This document shows, in pieces, positions 1 through 7,901 of a DNA stretch of 42,772 nucleotides. Source of the DNA: a virus; IMG/VR virus record IMGVR_UViG_3300028883_000077, positions 1 to 42,772 of that record. The stretch is one strand, 5' to 3'. The translations under genes were made by a program, and so were the position numbers. Under the pieces are notes generated by a model. The model was not told the DNA's origin. It searched no databases and was given only the letters and a program-made list of their open reading frames with translations. Within the stretch, counting starts at the first letter, position 1, and each line of letters opens with the position of its first letter.

Positions 1-539
1 CTGTACACATTAAGGAGCAGGAATACATTATCGTTATACAGCAATTCCAGGTTCTTGTTGAATACCGTTAAGTATTCTTCGTCGTCGGCCAAATATTTTG
101 GGATATCAAGAACGACAAAAATCTCAAAGTTTCGCCCTCGCCAATTATCACACGTATCTTCCAACAGCTGGATGCGGCGCGCTGTTTCATCGTAATCATT
201 CAAACACGTAGATGTGCATGTGAACGTAAAGTACTGACTCATTTCCTGGAACTTTGGATCGGTGACAACATCATCCAGATTGGATGCGCTGAATATATCT
301 GTTGGCCCCAAGAACAATTCGTTGAAATCATACCCCGCATCTCTCCATTGGCGGACAAGATCGCAAGTCACGTCAAGATCATCTCCCAAGAAAGGAAGTT
401 TTTTGTTGACGAAGCATCCAGGACACTTATGTTCACAACCACCCAACAGATCCAATGTCAGATCTATTGACATCCAGTTAGCATCACGCAGAGCTCTAGT
501 GCCGCCTTTATGTTGAGCATACGCATTGGGCAATTGCAT
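1..539 (-). CDS. Radical SAM protein, 3' part beyond window edge
   Basis: Partial gene: 179 codons are visible and the frame runs off the left edge. The start is ATG at 539, preceded by a purine-rich GGGAGAGA, and overlaps the end of the upstream radical SAM gene by 32 nt. The N-terminus carries the cluster-binding CxxxCxxC (C35, C39, C42, read as GGCEHKCPGCF), followed by the GPTDIFSA motif where a GGE motif is usual. It is a clear paralogue of the 378 aa protein just upstream: LDLL-GC, GPTDIFSA, the FTF-C-ST stretch and the DDEEYLT segment recur in the same order. Radical SAM enzymes use a [4Fe-4S] cluster to cleave S-adenosylmethionine and start radical chemistry. The substrate is unknown. 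The auxiliary-cluster region, if any, lies outside the window. Confidence 0.85.
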   Translation of the reverse strand, partial: MQLPNAYAQHKGGTRALRDANWMSIDLTLDLLGGCEHKCPGCFVNKKLPFLGDDLDVTCDLVRQWRDAGYDFNELFLGPTDIFSASNLDDVVTDPKFQEMSQYFTFTCTSTCLNDYDETARRIQLLEDTCDNWRGRNFEIFVVLDIPKYLADDEEYLTVFNKNLELLYNDNVFLLLNVY

Positions 540-1644
540 TTGCGTTCTCTCCCGGCTCTCTAAGCAACTCTTTTGGTAGCATACATTTCTTGATGTTTCT
601 GGATTCCATGTACGTTAATATATTACGCGATGCGCATGTCGTTAAATGAGGACACGTAGCGCATTCTTTTGTGTCGTCTGCGTATATCATTTGCCGAATG
701 AATAGCTCTCGTGCCTTTGCGTCAAGTTCTTCCGGTGTCCAGAACCCATCAATGTTTCTTGGAATGTGAAACAGTTCGTCTGTAACAGGAATGTTTTCGT
801 ATATGAAGGGTGCTACGTATAACTCATGATTACGATACGTGTAGTCATGAAACGTTAACGCATTCGCGTATATGTTGATCATGTTGGAATACACTTGGCT
901 TATCGTATCTTCGGTGATTTCTCGACGAAGAATATCACGCAGTTTAGTTGCATAGTCCATTACCAACAGTTGATTGTTACTGCGGAAAAATGATGGGTTG
1001 ATTCGTAAGCCGGTGGTGCAGTCTTTTGATGGGGGATTGAATTCTACCATTAATCGGTGATTTAACTCAGCAAGACTTAACTGAGCGAACTTTCCCTCTT
1101 TGTCGACATTGACAGTAAAGAACACGTCATCCAAATCAAACAGTTCTAGCTTCTTCCACAAATCCGTTAAGTACTCTTCATCGTTGTTGAGATACTTTTC
1201 CAAATCCAGCATCACAAAGCATTCAAACCCACGGCCTCTCCAGTTGGGGTGGTACTGCTTGATCTTCTCTACACGAGCTGCTATTTGGTCATACGTATCT
1301 TGTAGTGTAGACACGCAAGCGAACGTAAAATGCTCGCCTAGCATCAAGAAGTCATCATTATCGAATATTGCGTCAAAGTTGTTAGCGCTAAAGATATCTG
1401 TAGGTCCAACGAACGTTTCATTAAATCCAAACCCCTGCGCCTCCCACTGATCAACCAGTCGAGCAATATCAGCCAGGTCGTTACTATTCACTTTATTTCT
1501 GCGCTGAACAAAACACCCATCACAGTGGTACGCGCATCCATCTAGGAGGTCCAGGGTAAGATTAACGGACGTAAGGCATGCATCCCGCAACGGATTCGTT
1601 GCAGTGTGAGGAATAGAGTACGCCTTCTTCAGTAAATCGTCCAT
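508..1644 (-). CDS. Radical SAM protein with C-terminal Cys cluster
   Basis: Predicted radical SAM enzyme of 378 aa. CxxxCxxC is at C37, C41, C44 (GCAYHCDGCF), after a beta strand reading NLTLDLL. The region after the first helix reads GPTDIFSA rather than GGEP, so this and the next gene form a divergent subgroup. Near the C-terminus, CATCPHLTTC plus a later KKC resembles a reduced SPASM/auxiliary cluster motif (Cx2Cx5C). The start ATG overlaps the stop of the preceding partner gene by one base (TAATG), a translational-coupling arrangement. It follows one copy of a paralogous small partner gene and precedes a second radical SAM paralogue. The family assignment is firm from motifs; the substrate and reaction are not predictable. 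Confidence 0.88.
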   Translation of the reverse strand: MDDLLKKAYSIPHTATNPLRDACLTSVNLTLDLLDGCAYHCDGCFVQRRNKVNSNDLADIARLVDQWEAQGFGFNETFVGPTDIFSANNFDAIFDNDDFLMLGEHFTFACVSTLQDTYDQIAARVEKIKQYHPNWRGRGFECFVMLDLEKYLNNDEEYLTDLWKKLELFDLDDVFFTVNVDKEGKFAQLSLAELNHRLMVEFNPPSKDCTTGLRINPSFFRSNNQLLVMDYATKLRDILRREITEDTISQVYSNMINIYANALTFHDYTYRNHELYVAPFIYENIPVTDELFHIPRNIDGFWTPEELDAKARELFIRQMIYADDTKECATCPHLTTCASRNILTYMESRNIKKCMLPKELLREPGENANAIAQCVCST

Positions 1645-2330
1645 TATCTGCTCAAAAATGATTCTACCACTGCATGCAACATGTTTGTAGGGTTGTCAAT
1701 AAAAAACTGGATTAACCGATCCCCTCCATATATGTACTCATCGAAATAGTACGTATAATACGAGCGATTGAAATCCAATAAAGTATCACTGACAAGGCTT
1801 AACAACACCTCATCGTGTTCAATCAGATGAACGAAATTTACTCCAACACCTTCCACCGGGCCGCCAACTTCATGTTGCGTTTCACCGACGATAGGATTCT
1901 TAACTGGACCTGGTGCGTCAGACGATTCAATTAGAAATAGTGGGAGTGATCGAATTACATCCATTTGATGTTCGATGACACTATCAGGAATTGCCTTCAA
2001 TATGCTACTTGACCACATATCTGGATCTTCTAAAGTCTGCACATGGGCTTTCGCTAACAGAACATCTGCATGCAATTGACTTAAATTTGACCTGCCGACT
2101 AAGAAGGGGGTTTTCATATATTCCACTAAAAACTCAGTCGTAAAGTTTGTTACTAAAAAATCAATCTTGAGGTTCGATAAGTATCCCAATATGTGGGCTG
2201 GTTTAAGTGAGCAGTCTTTAAGATCGAATTTGAAAATAATATCGTTATTACCAGAAGCATTCGCTCGGCAGTATTCATTGATCTCCGAAGGTGACAGAGG
2301 GATTGTTGTTTGTATTATTCGCTTTTCCAT
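1644..2330 (-). CDS. Radical SAM-associated partner protein, copy 2
   Basis: Protein of 228 aa that I do not recognise. I start it at the second in-frame ATG (2330, MEKRIIQTT) because AAAGGG lies about 7 nt upstream; an earlier ATG at 2375 lies deep inside the upstream gene. It is a paralogue of the 229 aa protein at 3417-4106. Both begin with a TxPLSP segment, share a LGYLSNL/LLYLANL-type helix and an L-x-x-LHAD/GIHAN segment, and end with a YYxxYFDEYxxxG signature near residues 190-210. There is no signal peptide, membrane segment or cysteine cluster. Each copy lies directly upstream of a radical SAM gene, so a role as chaperone, scaffold or substrate-recognition partner is plausible but unproven. 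Confidence 0.75.
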   Translation of the reverse strand: MEKRIIQTTIPLSPSEINEYCRANASGNNDIIFKFDLKDCSLKPAHILGYLSNLKIDFLVTNFTTEFLVEYMKTPFLVGRSNLSQLHADVLLAKAHVQTLEDPDMWSSSILKAIPDSVIEHQMDVIRSLPLFLIESSDAPGPVKNPIVGETQHEVGGPVEGVGVNFVHLIEHDEVLLSLVSDTLLDFNRSYYTYYFDEYIYGGDRLIQFFIDNPTNMLHAVVESFLSR

Positions 2331-3430
2331 TCTATACCCTTTGTAACATAATTGAAGAATGCCTTCATTGGGCATCGCGGGTTACTCATGTCTCGTTCCC
2401 TATTCTTCCAATCAGATTGCGTGAAGCAACGAAGGCCACAGCGCTGAAAATATTCGCAGGAAAGACACCCAAGGTCGTCTATATAATTCTGCATCATTCC
2501 AGCATTATCGTCCATGTTTAATGTTGTGGTGAAATCGTCTTGGTCATACCGGTGCCATCTGCAGTTTGATGTTCGATTGTCTGGAAAAATTGTTAACTTG
2601 TTCAATGATAGACAATGCATCTCATTTACTTCATTTTCCAACAATGTTGCAACTGGAGCTATTTTAGGGTACCGATCTGCTATAAATTTGTACCACTCGT
2701 ATATCATACTATCTGATGGCATCATCGCATCGGTTCCTTTGTCAGGAATAAAGTCATCGAAATAGATGTTGAAATTGTCATACAGCCATTTGAAGTACTC
2801 GTCCTTATCTTCCATGAAGATCCTTATAGACTCGACTGTACCGACCAAATTAACCGATATGATATACTCTGGACCGAACCATTCAATGTTCTTCTTGTAT
2901 CGGTTTGACATAGGACGGCCATCAAAATCGTATGAAACGATCAGATGCGAATCAACACCAGCATTTCGTAACTGGTCCATCAAATCCTTAACGAGTTCTT
3001 TCTTGGCAAATAGAAAATTACTTACCCAAACGATACGCAATTTCACTTTGTGCTTATACGCAATGTTGTTGATCTGCCAAGCAATATAAAAGAAGTCATC
3101 ACACAGACGTTCCATCCAACGATCTTGAAACAGTTCGCCTCCTACAATATTGAACTGAACTAGATCAACAGTTCCCGCCCGCTCTTCGATAAACTTATCT
3201 GCGATGTGAAGTTTCTCTTGCATTTCATCTCGCGTGAGTCCAATAGTAGATTTTTTATCATGAAAGCAAAAATCACACTCGATGTTACAATTCTCAAACA
3301 ACGTAAGCTCCACTTCAGCAATCGACGGACGCTTACTCTCGAGAAGCTGTTTAGTAACTTCAGCAGGAACCGAAGGATCTTTCCCCTCAGTCAAAGGAAC
3401 TTGGACTATTGGAATTTCAGACAGTTTGGT
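2315..3430 (-). CDS. Radical SAM/SPASM-like enzyme
   Basis: Predicted radical SAM enzyme of about 371 aa. The open frame begins at a GTG at 3445; I prefer the next GTG (3430), which has GGAG six bases upstream, so the start is uncertain. CxxxCxxC is at about C48, C52, C55 (ENCNIECDFCF), and a GGE motif follows (NIVGGELF). The C-terminal part has a SPASM-like cysteine set: NCRWH, then CLSCEYFQRCGLRC (Cx2Cx5Cx3C), then a final RCP. Such domains bind auxiliary [4Fe-4S] clusters in peptide- and protein-modifying enzymes. It overlaps the end of the 229 aa partner gene upstream and is followed with overlap by the second partner gene. The substrate is unknown; a peptide or protein is the family expectation. 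Confidence 0.85.
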   Translation of the reverse strand, partial: TKLSEIPIVQVPLTEGKDPSVPAEVTKQLLESKRPSIAEVELTLFENCNIECDFCFHDKKSTIGLTRDEMQEKLHIADKFIEERAGTVDLVQFNIVGGELFQDRWMERLCDDFFYIAWQINNIAYKHKVKLRIVWVSNFLFAKKELVKDLMDQLRNAGVDSHLIVSYDFDGRPMSNRYKKNIEWFGPEYIISVNLVGTVESIRIFMEDKDEYFKWLYDNFNIYFDDFIPDKGTDAMMPSDSMIYEWYKFIADRYPKIAPVATLLENEVNEMHCLSLNKLTIFPDNRTSNCRWHRYDQDDFTTTLNMDDNAGMMQNYIDDLGCLSCEYFQRCGLRCFTQSDWKNRERDMSNPRCPMKAFFNYVTKGIEWKSE

Positions 3431-4106
3431 CACTGGCCACTCCACTCTCGTGGGAGCGAACAGCAGCGATCAGACCGAAGAACGGACACGTGCTAGCGAA
3501 GTGAAAGAGATTCTTTCCGCGGAACATATACTCATCAAAATAACGAGCGTAATATGTTTGTTCGCTCAACTCTGGAACATCTTGCGAGTAAACGATCATA
3601 AAATCTTCGAAATTGAGCAATGAAATTAACGACATGTTGATCGAATCATATAGTGTGTCATCAACCCTCGTGATGCTATCTTTATCATAACCATCAGTCC
3701 GGGTAAGTGCATACAACATGAACGAATCGAGGAACACAAGTTGTTCTGCCAGTAGATCGGCGTGCGCTTCAGCGAAGGCAATCATACGATCAATAGGAAA
3801 GACTGGTTCGAGTGCTGGAAAAAATACCTCTCCGTATTTGATGTACCCCAAAATATTGGCGTGAATTCCCATCAAATCAGGAGAGTTTACCATTTCTTTT
3901 AGAGCAACATACTCTGCCATCAACTCATCTGTTATTTCGGTAAACGAACAGTGAACTCCGAGGTTAGCCAGGTACAGCAACAGAGAGCGCTCATTCAACG
4001 AAGAAGTAGTTTGCTCCATATCAACGACGAATAGTTGAGACTTGTCTTTAAAAAATTCCACCATGTCTGTCGGCGACAGTGGAAGGGTAACTACTTTTTC
4101 AGTCAT
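3417..4106 (-). CDS. Radical SAM-associated partner protein, copy 1
   Basis: Protein of 229 aa with no recognised domain, and a paralogue of the 228 aa protein at 1644-2330: same TLPLSP start, same helical core, same YYARYFDEYMFRG signature. The ATG at 4106 has a good GAGG ribosome-binding site about 8 nt upstream. It is acidic, mostly helical in appearance and without transmembrane segments or Cys motifs. The downstream radical SAM/SPASM gene overlaps its 3' end. Two copies, each paired with a radical SAM gene, suggest that partner plus enzyme is a functional module that has been duplicated. The function is unknown. Confidence 0.75.
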   Translation of the reverse strand: MTEKVVTLPLSPTDMVEFFKDKSQLFVVDMEQTTSSLNERSLLLYLANLGVHCSFTEITDELMAEYVALKEMVNSPDLMGIHANILGYIKYGEVFFPALEPVFPIDRMIAFAEAHADLLAEQLVFLDSFMLYALTRTDGYDKDSITRVDDTLYDSINMSLISLLNFEDFMIVYSQDVPELSEQTYYARYFDEYMFRGKNLFHFASTCPFFGLIAAVRSHESGVASDQTV

Positions 4107-4123
4107 ATGCGACCTCTATATTA

Positions 4124-5143
4124 TTATGCTGACATCAAGAGAATGCTGTTGAACTTCTCCGCTTTAGATGAAATTAATCCTGTTGATATGAAATTGTACT
4201 TTGCATTCTCTAGAACGGCAACGTCTTTCTTCTCATTAAGATCGAAGAAGAAATCGATTTCAGCTTTATCAACGTCAGGCTGGGAATCATAATCCAACTC
4301 ATTATCAATCGCGGCATAACAAAAGCGCTTCAGCTCCGCAATAGTGTCGGCATTGGTCAGATCAAAAGGAATATCGCCATGATGGCCGCCCACGCATTCG
4401 TGACGGAATAGCTCTTTCAACAGTGCATTACCTTCTATGGCAGACATTATATCATCAACAGACTCGATGGTATCATCATCCAGGAACTGTTGTAAGAGAG
4501 CAGGAGATGCTCCCAATGCAACTTTGGCACTCTCTACCAAGTTATGAATTTGTCCCAGCAACAGTCCTTCGGCTAATGCAGCAATCTTCACGTTGACCTG
4601 CAACTCGGAGATATTACCCCATTTGTACAGTACATACGCTACTTCAAATGGCAATTCGAAGATGTTGCCGTATAGTTTGCCGAGCGCAGTGTATTCGGTT
4701 GCATTATAAACCTGCTCAAACCCACCAGTCTTGCAAAATGTGCTCATTAATGCATTCCCGGACATATAGTCTTTCAGTATCTGAGCATCGCGCATTTTCT
4801 TGAGGTTTGCGTTGCTTACGCCGAACGTTTTGCTTAGTTCGCTCTGAACCATTTTGAACAGTTTAACATAATCATGCTCACTGACGACAATTTGAAGGTC
4901 TTCTTCACGTAGTAGGAAGTCGTGGAACTTTTGCCAGTCGCCCCCGAATACGTTTTCTATAGCATCATTCAGAGATGATTCTACAAACACAACTCCACGG
5001 GCAGTAACATCGTCCTCAATCCCTTCGAATGTTGGAACAGAAACACCTCTGAAGTCGGGGTGCATGATGATAGATCGCTCATACATCAGATCAACCAGTT
5101 CGGAGTTCTGAACTACATAAATTTTCTTCTTGATGTTAAACAT
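4124..5143 (-). CDS. Unknown protein in radical SAM cluster
   Basis: Protein of 339 aa, unrecognised. The open frame extends to 5182, but the likely start is ATG 5143 (MFNIKKKIYVV): GGGGAAGA lies just upstream and the ATG overlaps the previous gene's TAA by one base (TAATG). The sequence looks soluble and mainly alpha-helical, acidic towards the C-terminus, with a CVGGHHGD stretch near residue 260 and a hydrophobic tail ending ILLMSA. No catalytic motif is evident. It lies between the Cys-repeat protein (5143-5673) and the first partner gene, all tightly coupled, so it probably acts in the same pathway or complex. No function is assigned. Confidence 0.7.
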   Translation of the reverse strand: MFNIKKKIYVVQNSELVDLMYERSIIMHPDFRGVSVPTFEGIEDDVTARGVVFVESSLNDAIENVFGGDWQKFHDFLLREEDLQIVVSEHDYVKLFKMVQSELSKTFGVSNANLKKMRDAQILKDYMSGNALMSTFCKTGGFEQVYNATEYTALGKLYGNIFELPFEVAYVLYKWGNISELQVNVKIAALAEGLLLGQIHNLVESAKVALGASPALLQQFLDDDTIESVDDIMSAIEGNALLKELFRHECVGGHHGDIPFDLTNADTIAELKRFCYAAIDNELDYDSQPDVDKAEIDFFFDLNEKKDVAVLENAKYNFISTGLISSKAEKFNSILLMSA

Positions 5144-5673
5144 TATCGTCTTCCCCGCGAACCGTGACACTGACTGTGACACTGACTGTGACAGTATGTA
5201 ATTAGATGTTGTTGTATAAGGTTGTCGGAATTGATCATAGTCTTCAAACTGTTGATCAAGCCCGTGAAGTCAGACTGATCAACGTCCTCGCCAGCATCCA
5301 ATATATCATAGATTGCGTTCCCACTACCAGGAACGCTTGACGATGGCACTGGGGATGTAACGTACGCATACTTATCATACGTTGAGCCAGCTGGCGAAAC
5401 GTTGCCAGTTAACTGATATCGGATCTTACGAACTCGTGACCATGCTTGAGCTTTTGGTATGACAAGGCTCCGAATATCACTACCGTCAACATTTGATGTA
5501 GGCAGGTCGCCGGCAACTGCATTGCCCTCCGTAGTTGATGGAGCGCTCACCGTAACCCCTTGTGCTGATGCACGAGAGATGTCTGTGGCGTTTACTGCAG
5601 GTGTTTTGCCTGCAGGAGCGGTACGCATCGTGTTGATCCAGGTCACATACTGTGTCTTTGTAATATTAGCCAT
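5143..5673 (-). CDS. Small protein with C-terminal CHSQCHSQCHG repeat; candidate modification substrate
   Basis: Protein of 176 aa. The ATG at 5673 abuts the TAA of the radical SAM/SPASM gene with no gap, and GGGGCAAGAG within that gene's end serves as ribosome-binding site. Residues 1-150 are rich in Ala, Ser, Thr and Gly, and look like a small structural or tail protein. The last 17 residues hold all three cysteines (C161, C165, C169) in the repeat CHSQCHSQCHGS, followed by an Arg-rich end (RGRR). The repeat is encoded by two perfect 12-bp units in frame. A short Cys/His-rich tail next to a SPASM maturase is what a ribosomally made, post-translationally modified precursor can look like, but a metal-binding tail or a recently slipped DNA repeat are alternatives. 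No homologue is recognised. Confidence 0.72.
   Translation of the reverse strand: MANITKTQYVTWINTMRTAPAGKTPAVNATDISRASAQGVTVSAPSTTEGNAVAGDLPTSNVDGSDIRSLVIPKAQAWSRVRKIRYQLTGNVSPAGSTYDKYAYVTSPVPSSSVPGSGNAIYDILDAGEDVDQSDFTGLINSLKTMINSDNLIQQHLITYCHSQCHSQCHGSRGRR
5164..5193 (-). repeat. 12-bp direct repeat, 2.5 copies, encoding CHSQ units
   Basis: On the plus strand the unit GTGACACTGACT occurs at 5164-5175 and 5176-5187, followed by a half unit GTGACA at 5188-5193. The period is a multiple of three, so each unit adds exactly C-H-S-Q to the 176 aa protein read from the minus strand. The copies are identical at the nucleotide level, which implies recent expansion. Confidence 0.95.
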
Positions 5674-6747
5674 TTACTCTTGCCCCATGAATCCGTTGAG
5701 AAACTTCTTATACAACTCAACGTCATCGTCTTGTTTTAATTTTGTCATCAGCGACTTAGGTGCTGCACACACATTCCCCTGCCACTGAAGTTGATGACAG
5801 TCGCCATTACATATGTCATATACCGGACAAGTATAACATGCCGGGTGGCGAATTACTTCAGCCTGAATGTTGCACATCCGACCTTCACTTGTCATCAATG
5901 TCTCAACGTCGTCATGAATTGTTCCGAATGTGTTACTAACTGCACTATTCGGACACCCACCAATCGTACCATCGGCATTGATTGTTAATATTTTCTGCTC
6001 ACATTCACGACAGCGGCATCCAGAATGTGTTGAGTATGCAAGCGATGAAAGGATCGAATCAAAAAACATATTGTCGATATATTCATACGTCTTGTGCTCA
6101 ACGCACTGTTCCCACATTTTAAGGAACCACTCATCCAGCGCCTTATTGCCCGGAATTATGCCATCATCAACATGATCAAGCGCGTTACCGTTTGGAGTTA
6201 CACGCTCAAAGTTGATATGTTTAATCCCCAATGAAGCCATATCTTCAATTATTTCAATCGGCTCCATATTATGAACTACATTGCCACTTAGGCAAATCAT
6301 CACTGTGATATCATGTCCAGCATCTGTCATCTGTTTGACATTATGCCGCCACAACATCTCTTTGTTGAGATCAGGCCACCGGATATTCTTATCCCATGAC
6401 GTACCCCAACTCTTTTCGCAAATCGTATCAAAGATTTCAACCTTCTTATCCGTTAGCGGATACGTTAGGTTTGTCTGGACCGACCACCAAATGTTCGGCC
6501 ACAAGTCTTTAATACCGTTCCACGCCTCAAACATGAGATGTGGAGGAGCGAGCATTGGTTCACCACCATGAAACGAAATCGTTCCATTGTCGTAGTGAGG
6601 GTGCCACTCTTTCAACCTCTGAAAGAAGTTGACGGTCGCCTCAACATCAAACCACCCTTTCTTTCCATTCTTTCCATTTGTAAAACAATGGTCACAATGC
6701 AAGTTGCATGTGTCGGTGGTCTTTAAGTAGACCATCAAATCGTTCAT
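5674..6747 (-). CDS. Radical SAM/SPASM enzyme (anSME-like)
   Basis: This 357 aa protein has the most canonical maturase architecture in the cluster. CxxxCxxC is at C14, C18, C21 (TCNLHCDHCF) and GGEP at residues 61-64. A full SPASM domain follows, with CRCRECEQ (244-249), GGC (265), then C304, C307, C313, C317 (HPACYTCPVYDICNGDC) and C327. This is the layout of anaerobic sulfatase-maturating enzymes and RiPP maturases that carry two auxiliary [4Fe-4S] clusters. ATG 6747 follows a GAGGGTAA site, 11 nt after the tail-fibre-like gene. The 176 aa Cys-repeat gene begins at the base after its stop codon. I see no sulfatase in the window, so a phage peptide or virion protein is the more likely substrate; that is inference. 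Confidence 0.93.
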   Translation of the reverse strand: MNDLMVYLKTTDTCNLHCDHCFTNGKNGKKGWFDVEATVNFFQRLKEWHPHYDNGTISFHGGEPMLAPPHLMFEAWNGIKDLWPNIWWSVQTNLTYPLTDKKVEIFDTICEKSWGTSWDKNIRWPDLNKEMLWRHNVKQMTDAGHDITVMICLSGNVVHNMEPIEIIEDMASLGIKHINFERVTPNGNALDHVDDGIIPGNKALDEWFLKMWEQCVEHKTYEYIDNMFFDSILSSLAYSTHSGCRCRECEQKILTINADGTIGGCPNSAVSNTFGTIHDDVETLMTSEGRMCNIQAEVIRHPACYTCPVYDICNGDCHQLQWQGNVCAAPKSLMTKLKQDDDVELYKKFLNGFMGQE

Positions 6748-6758
6748 TTATTACCCTC

Positions 6759-7868
6759 TTACGAATACTGTGCTGGGAATACTTGTACCCATCCATTCCT
6801 GTAAATGTACACGATATTCGACTCAACGGCAACGTCGCCGTTGCGAGGAGTACCGGTCGAAGTTGAGCTGAAGAAGCTAACAAAACGGACAGAACCCGAA
6901 CTCGTCGCTCCACCAACCGCATCATCAACATATTTCTTCGTGGCTGCATGATAGTTTGCTGTTGGGTCAGCATGTAGGGTAATGAACCCTGTCATCGAAC
7001 CACCAGTCTTATCTAGTTTACCATTAAGGTCAGCATACACAGTTCCTGTGCTAGCAGTGTACCCTTTCAATGCGCAAATATCTGCCGCTACTTGAATTGA
7101 AGCAGCTGATGTATTCATACACGAGGACTGTAGAGTGTCCAGCATTTCGTTTTGACGAACAGTTAAGTGCATGCTGTCGTCAGCCATGTGGAGCGATAGT
7201 GTTCCTCCAGGGCCGGTGATTGCACCAATAGCATCATCAACGTACGTCTTATGAACTGCATCATATGGGTCAATAGGATCGCCAAGGTTAGAAATAACGT
7301 TTCTGGTCGTTCCGCCATCATCACTCATGCTAAGAGTGCCACCCATATCACCACCACACACACTCAAACGATCGAATCCAATTTTAACCCAACCGTTAAC
7401 ATCAGCGTCTGGATGGGTTGGATCATAAAGTTTTAGAGTAGGCAACCCACAACCGGTGGTAACATCAAGATCGTACCACAAATCACCCTGTTCAGCGGAG
7501 TCTGGGTTTGTTGTGTTTACAACGACGGATGATGTTTTTTTCCACACCGTTCCAGTGTAGTAATACATTAATTCATCGGTTTTATTAAACCAAGGCTGAC
7601 CCGGAATTGGGGTTGTAATACCTTTCCCTGGCCCAAGATCGCTCTCGTCTTGTGGAGTTCCTGGAGATGCTGCCTTCTCATGACAAGCAAAGTTTTCCGT
7701 CAGACGAAGGAGGTTTTGATCGACACCTTCGCCCCACAGCAGGGCACCCATACCATACAGACGCAAATCAGTATCGCGATTCGGGCCGCCTGGGCCATTT
7801 AATTGGCCTGGTTTCAGTGTGATGGTTAAGGTACCATCAGTGCTTTGTACGTAATATAAGTTGGACAT
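6759..7868 (-). CDS. Tail-fibre-like structural protein
   Basis: Protein of 369 aa. The N-terminal module (about residues 15-65: a GPGGxxxxxDLxLYG segment, then GE, then L-x-ENFAC) is shared with the 488 aa protein at 8530-9996. It is followed by a PIPGQPWFNKTDELMYYY segment and by two copies of the common phage-fibre motif in which GGTLS or GGSMTGFITL is followed by AxxKxYVDDA. The C-terminus, with NGDVAVESNIVYIYRNG, is beta-rich. It has several cysteines (ACHE, GCG, VCG, SCM, ICA), more than the paralogue. A late-promoter motif lies upstream at 7894-7901, and the radical SAM cluster begins 11 nt downstream. It is probably a virion tail component, perhaps a fibre or adhesin attached by the shared N-terminus. 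Confidence 0.82.
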   Translation of the reverse strand: MSNLYYVQSTDGTLTITLKPGQLNGPGGPNRDTDLRLYGMGALLWGEGVDQNLLRLTENFACHEKAASPGTPQDESDLGPGKGITTPIPGQPWFNKTDELMYYYTGTVWKKTSSVVVNTTNPDSAEQGDLWYDLDVTTGCGLPTLKLYDPTHPDADVNGWVKIGFDRLSVCGGDMGGTLSMSDDGGTTRNVISNLGDPIDPYDAVHKTYVDDAIGAITGPGGTLSLHMADDSMHLTVRQNEMLDTLQSSCMNTSAASIQVAADICALKGYTASTGTVYADLNGKLDKTGGSMTGFITLHADPTANYHAATKKYVDDAVGGATSSGSVRFVSFFSSTSTGTPRNGDVAVESNIVYIYRNGWVQVFPAQYS

Positions 7869-7893
7869 TATCCGTTTCTCCGCTTAATTCTTG

Positions 7894-7901
7894 TATTTAT
7901 T
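7894..7901 (-). promoter_or_regulatory. Candidate late promoter (AATAAATA)
   Basis: AATAAATA on the minus strand lies 26 nt upstream of the 369 aa gene, in a 36-nt intergenic gap. It differs at the first base from the T4 late consensus TATAAATA, and NATAAATA is accepted in marine relatives. This would be the nearest promoter for the radical SAM cluster downstream. Confidence 0.55.

Noticed and set aside
262-516. Plus-strand open frames such as 262-516, 1100-1450 and 5459-5788
   Set aside because: They lie opposite well-supported minus-strand genes, have no ribosome sites or recognisable motifs, and mirror the motifs of the real frames.
5143-5193. Iteron-type replication origin from the 12-bp repeat
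   Set aside because: There are only two and a half units, in frame inside a gene end, with no AT-rich region or further copies nearby.
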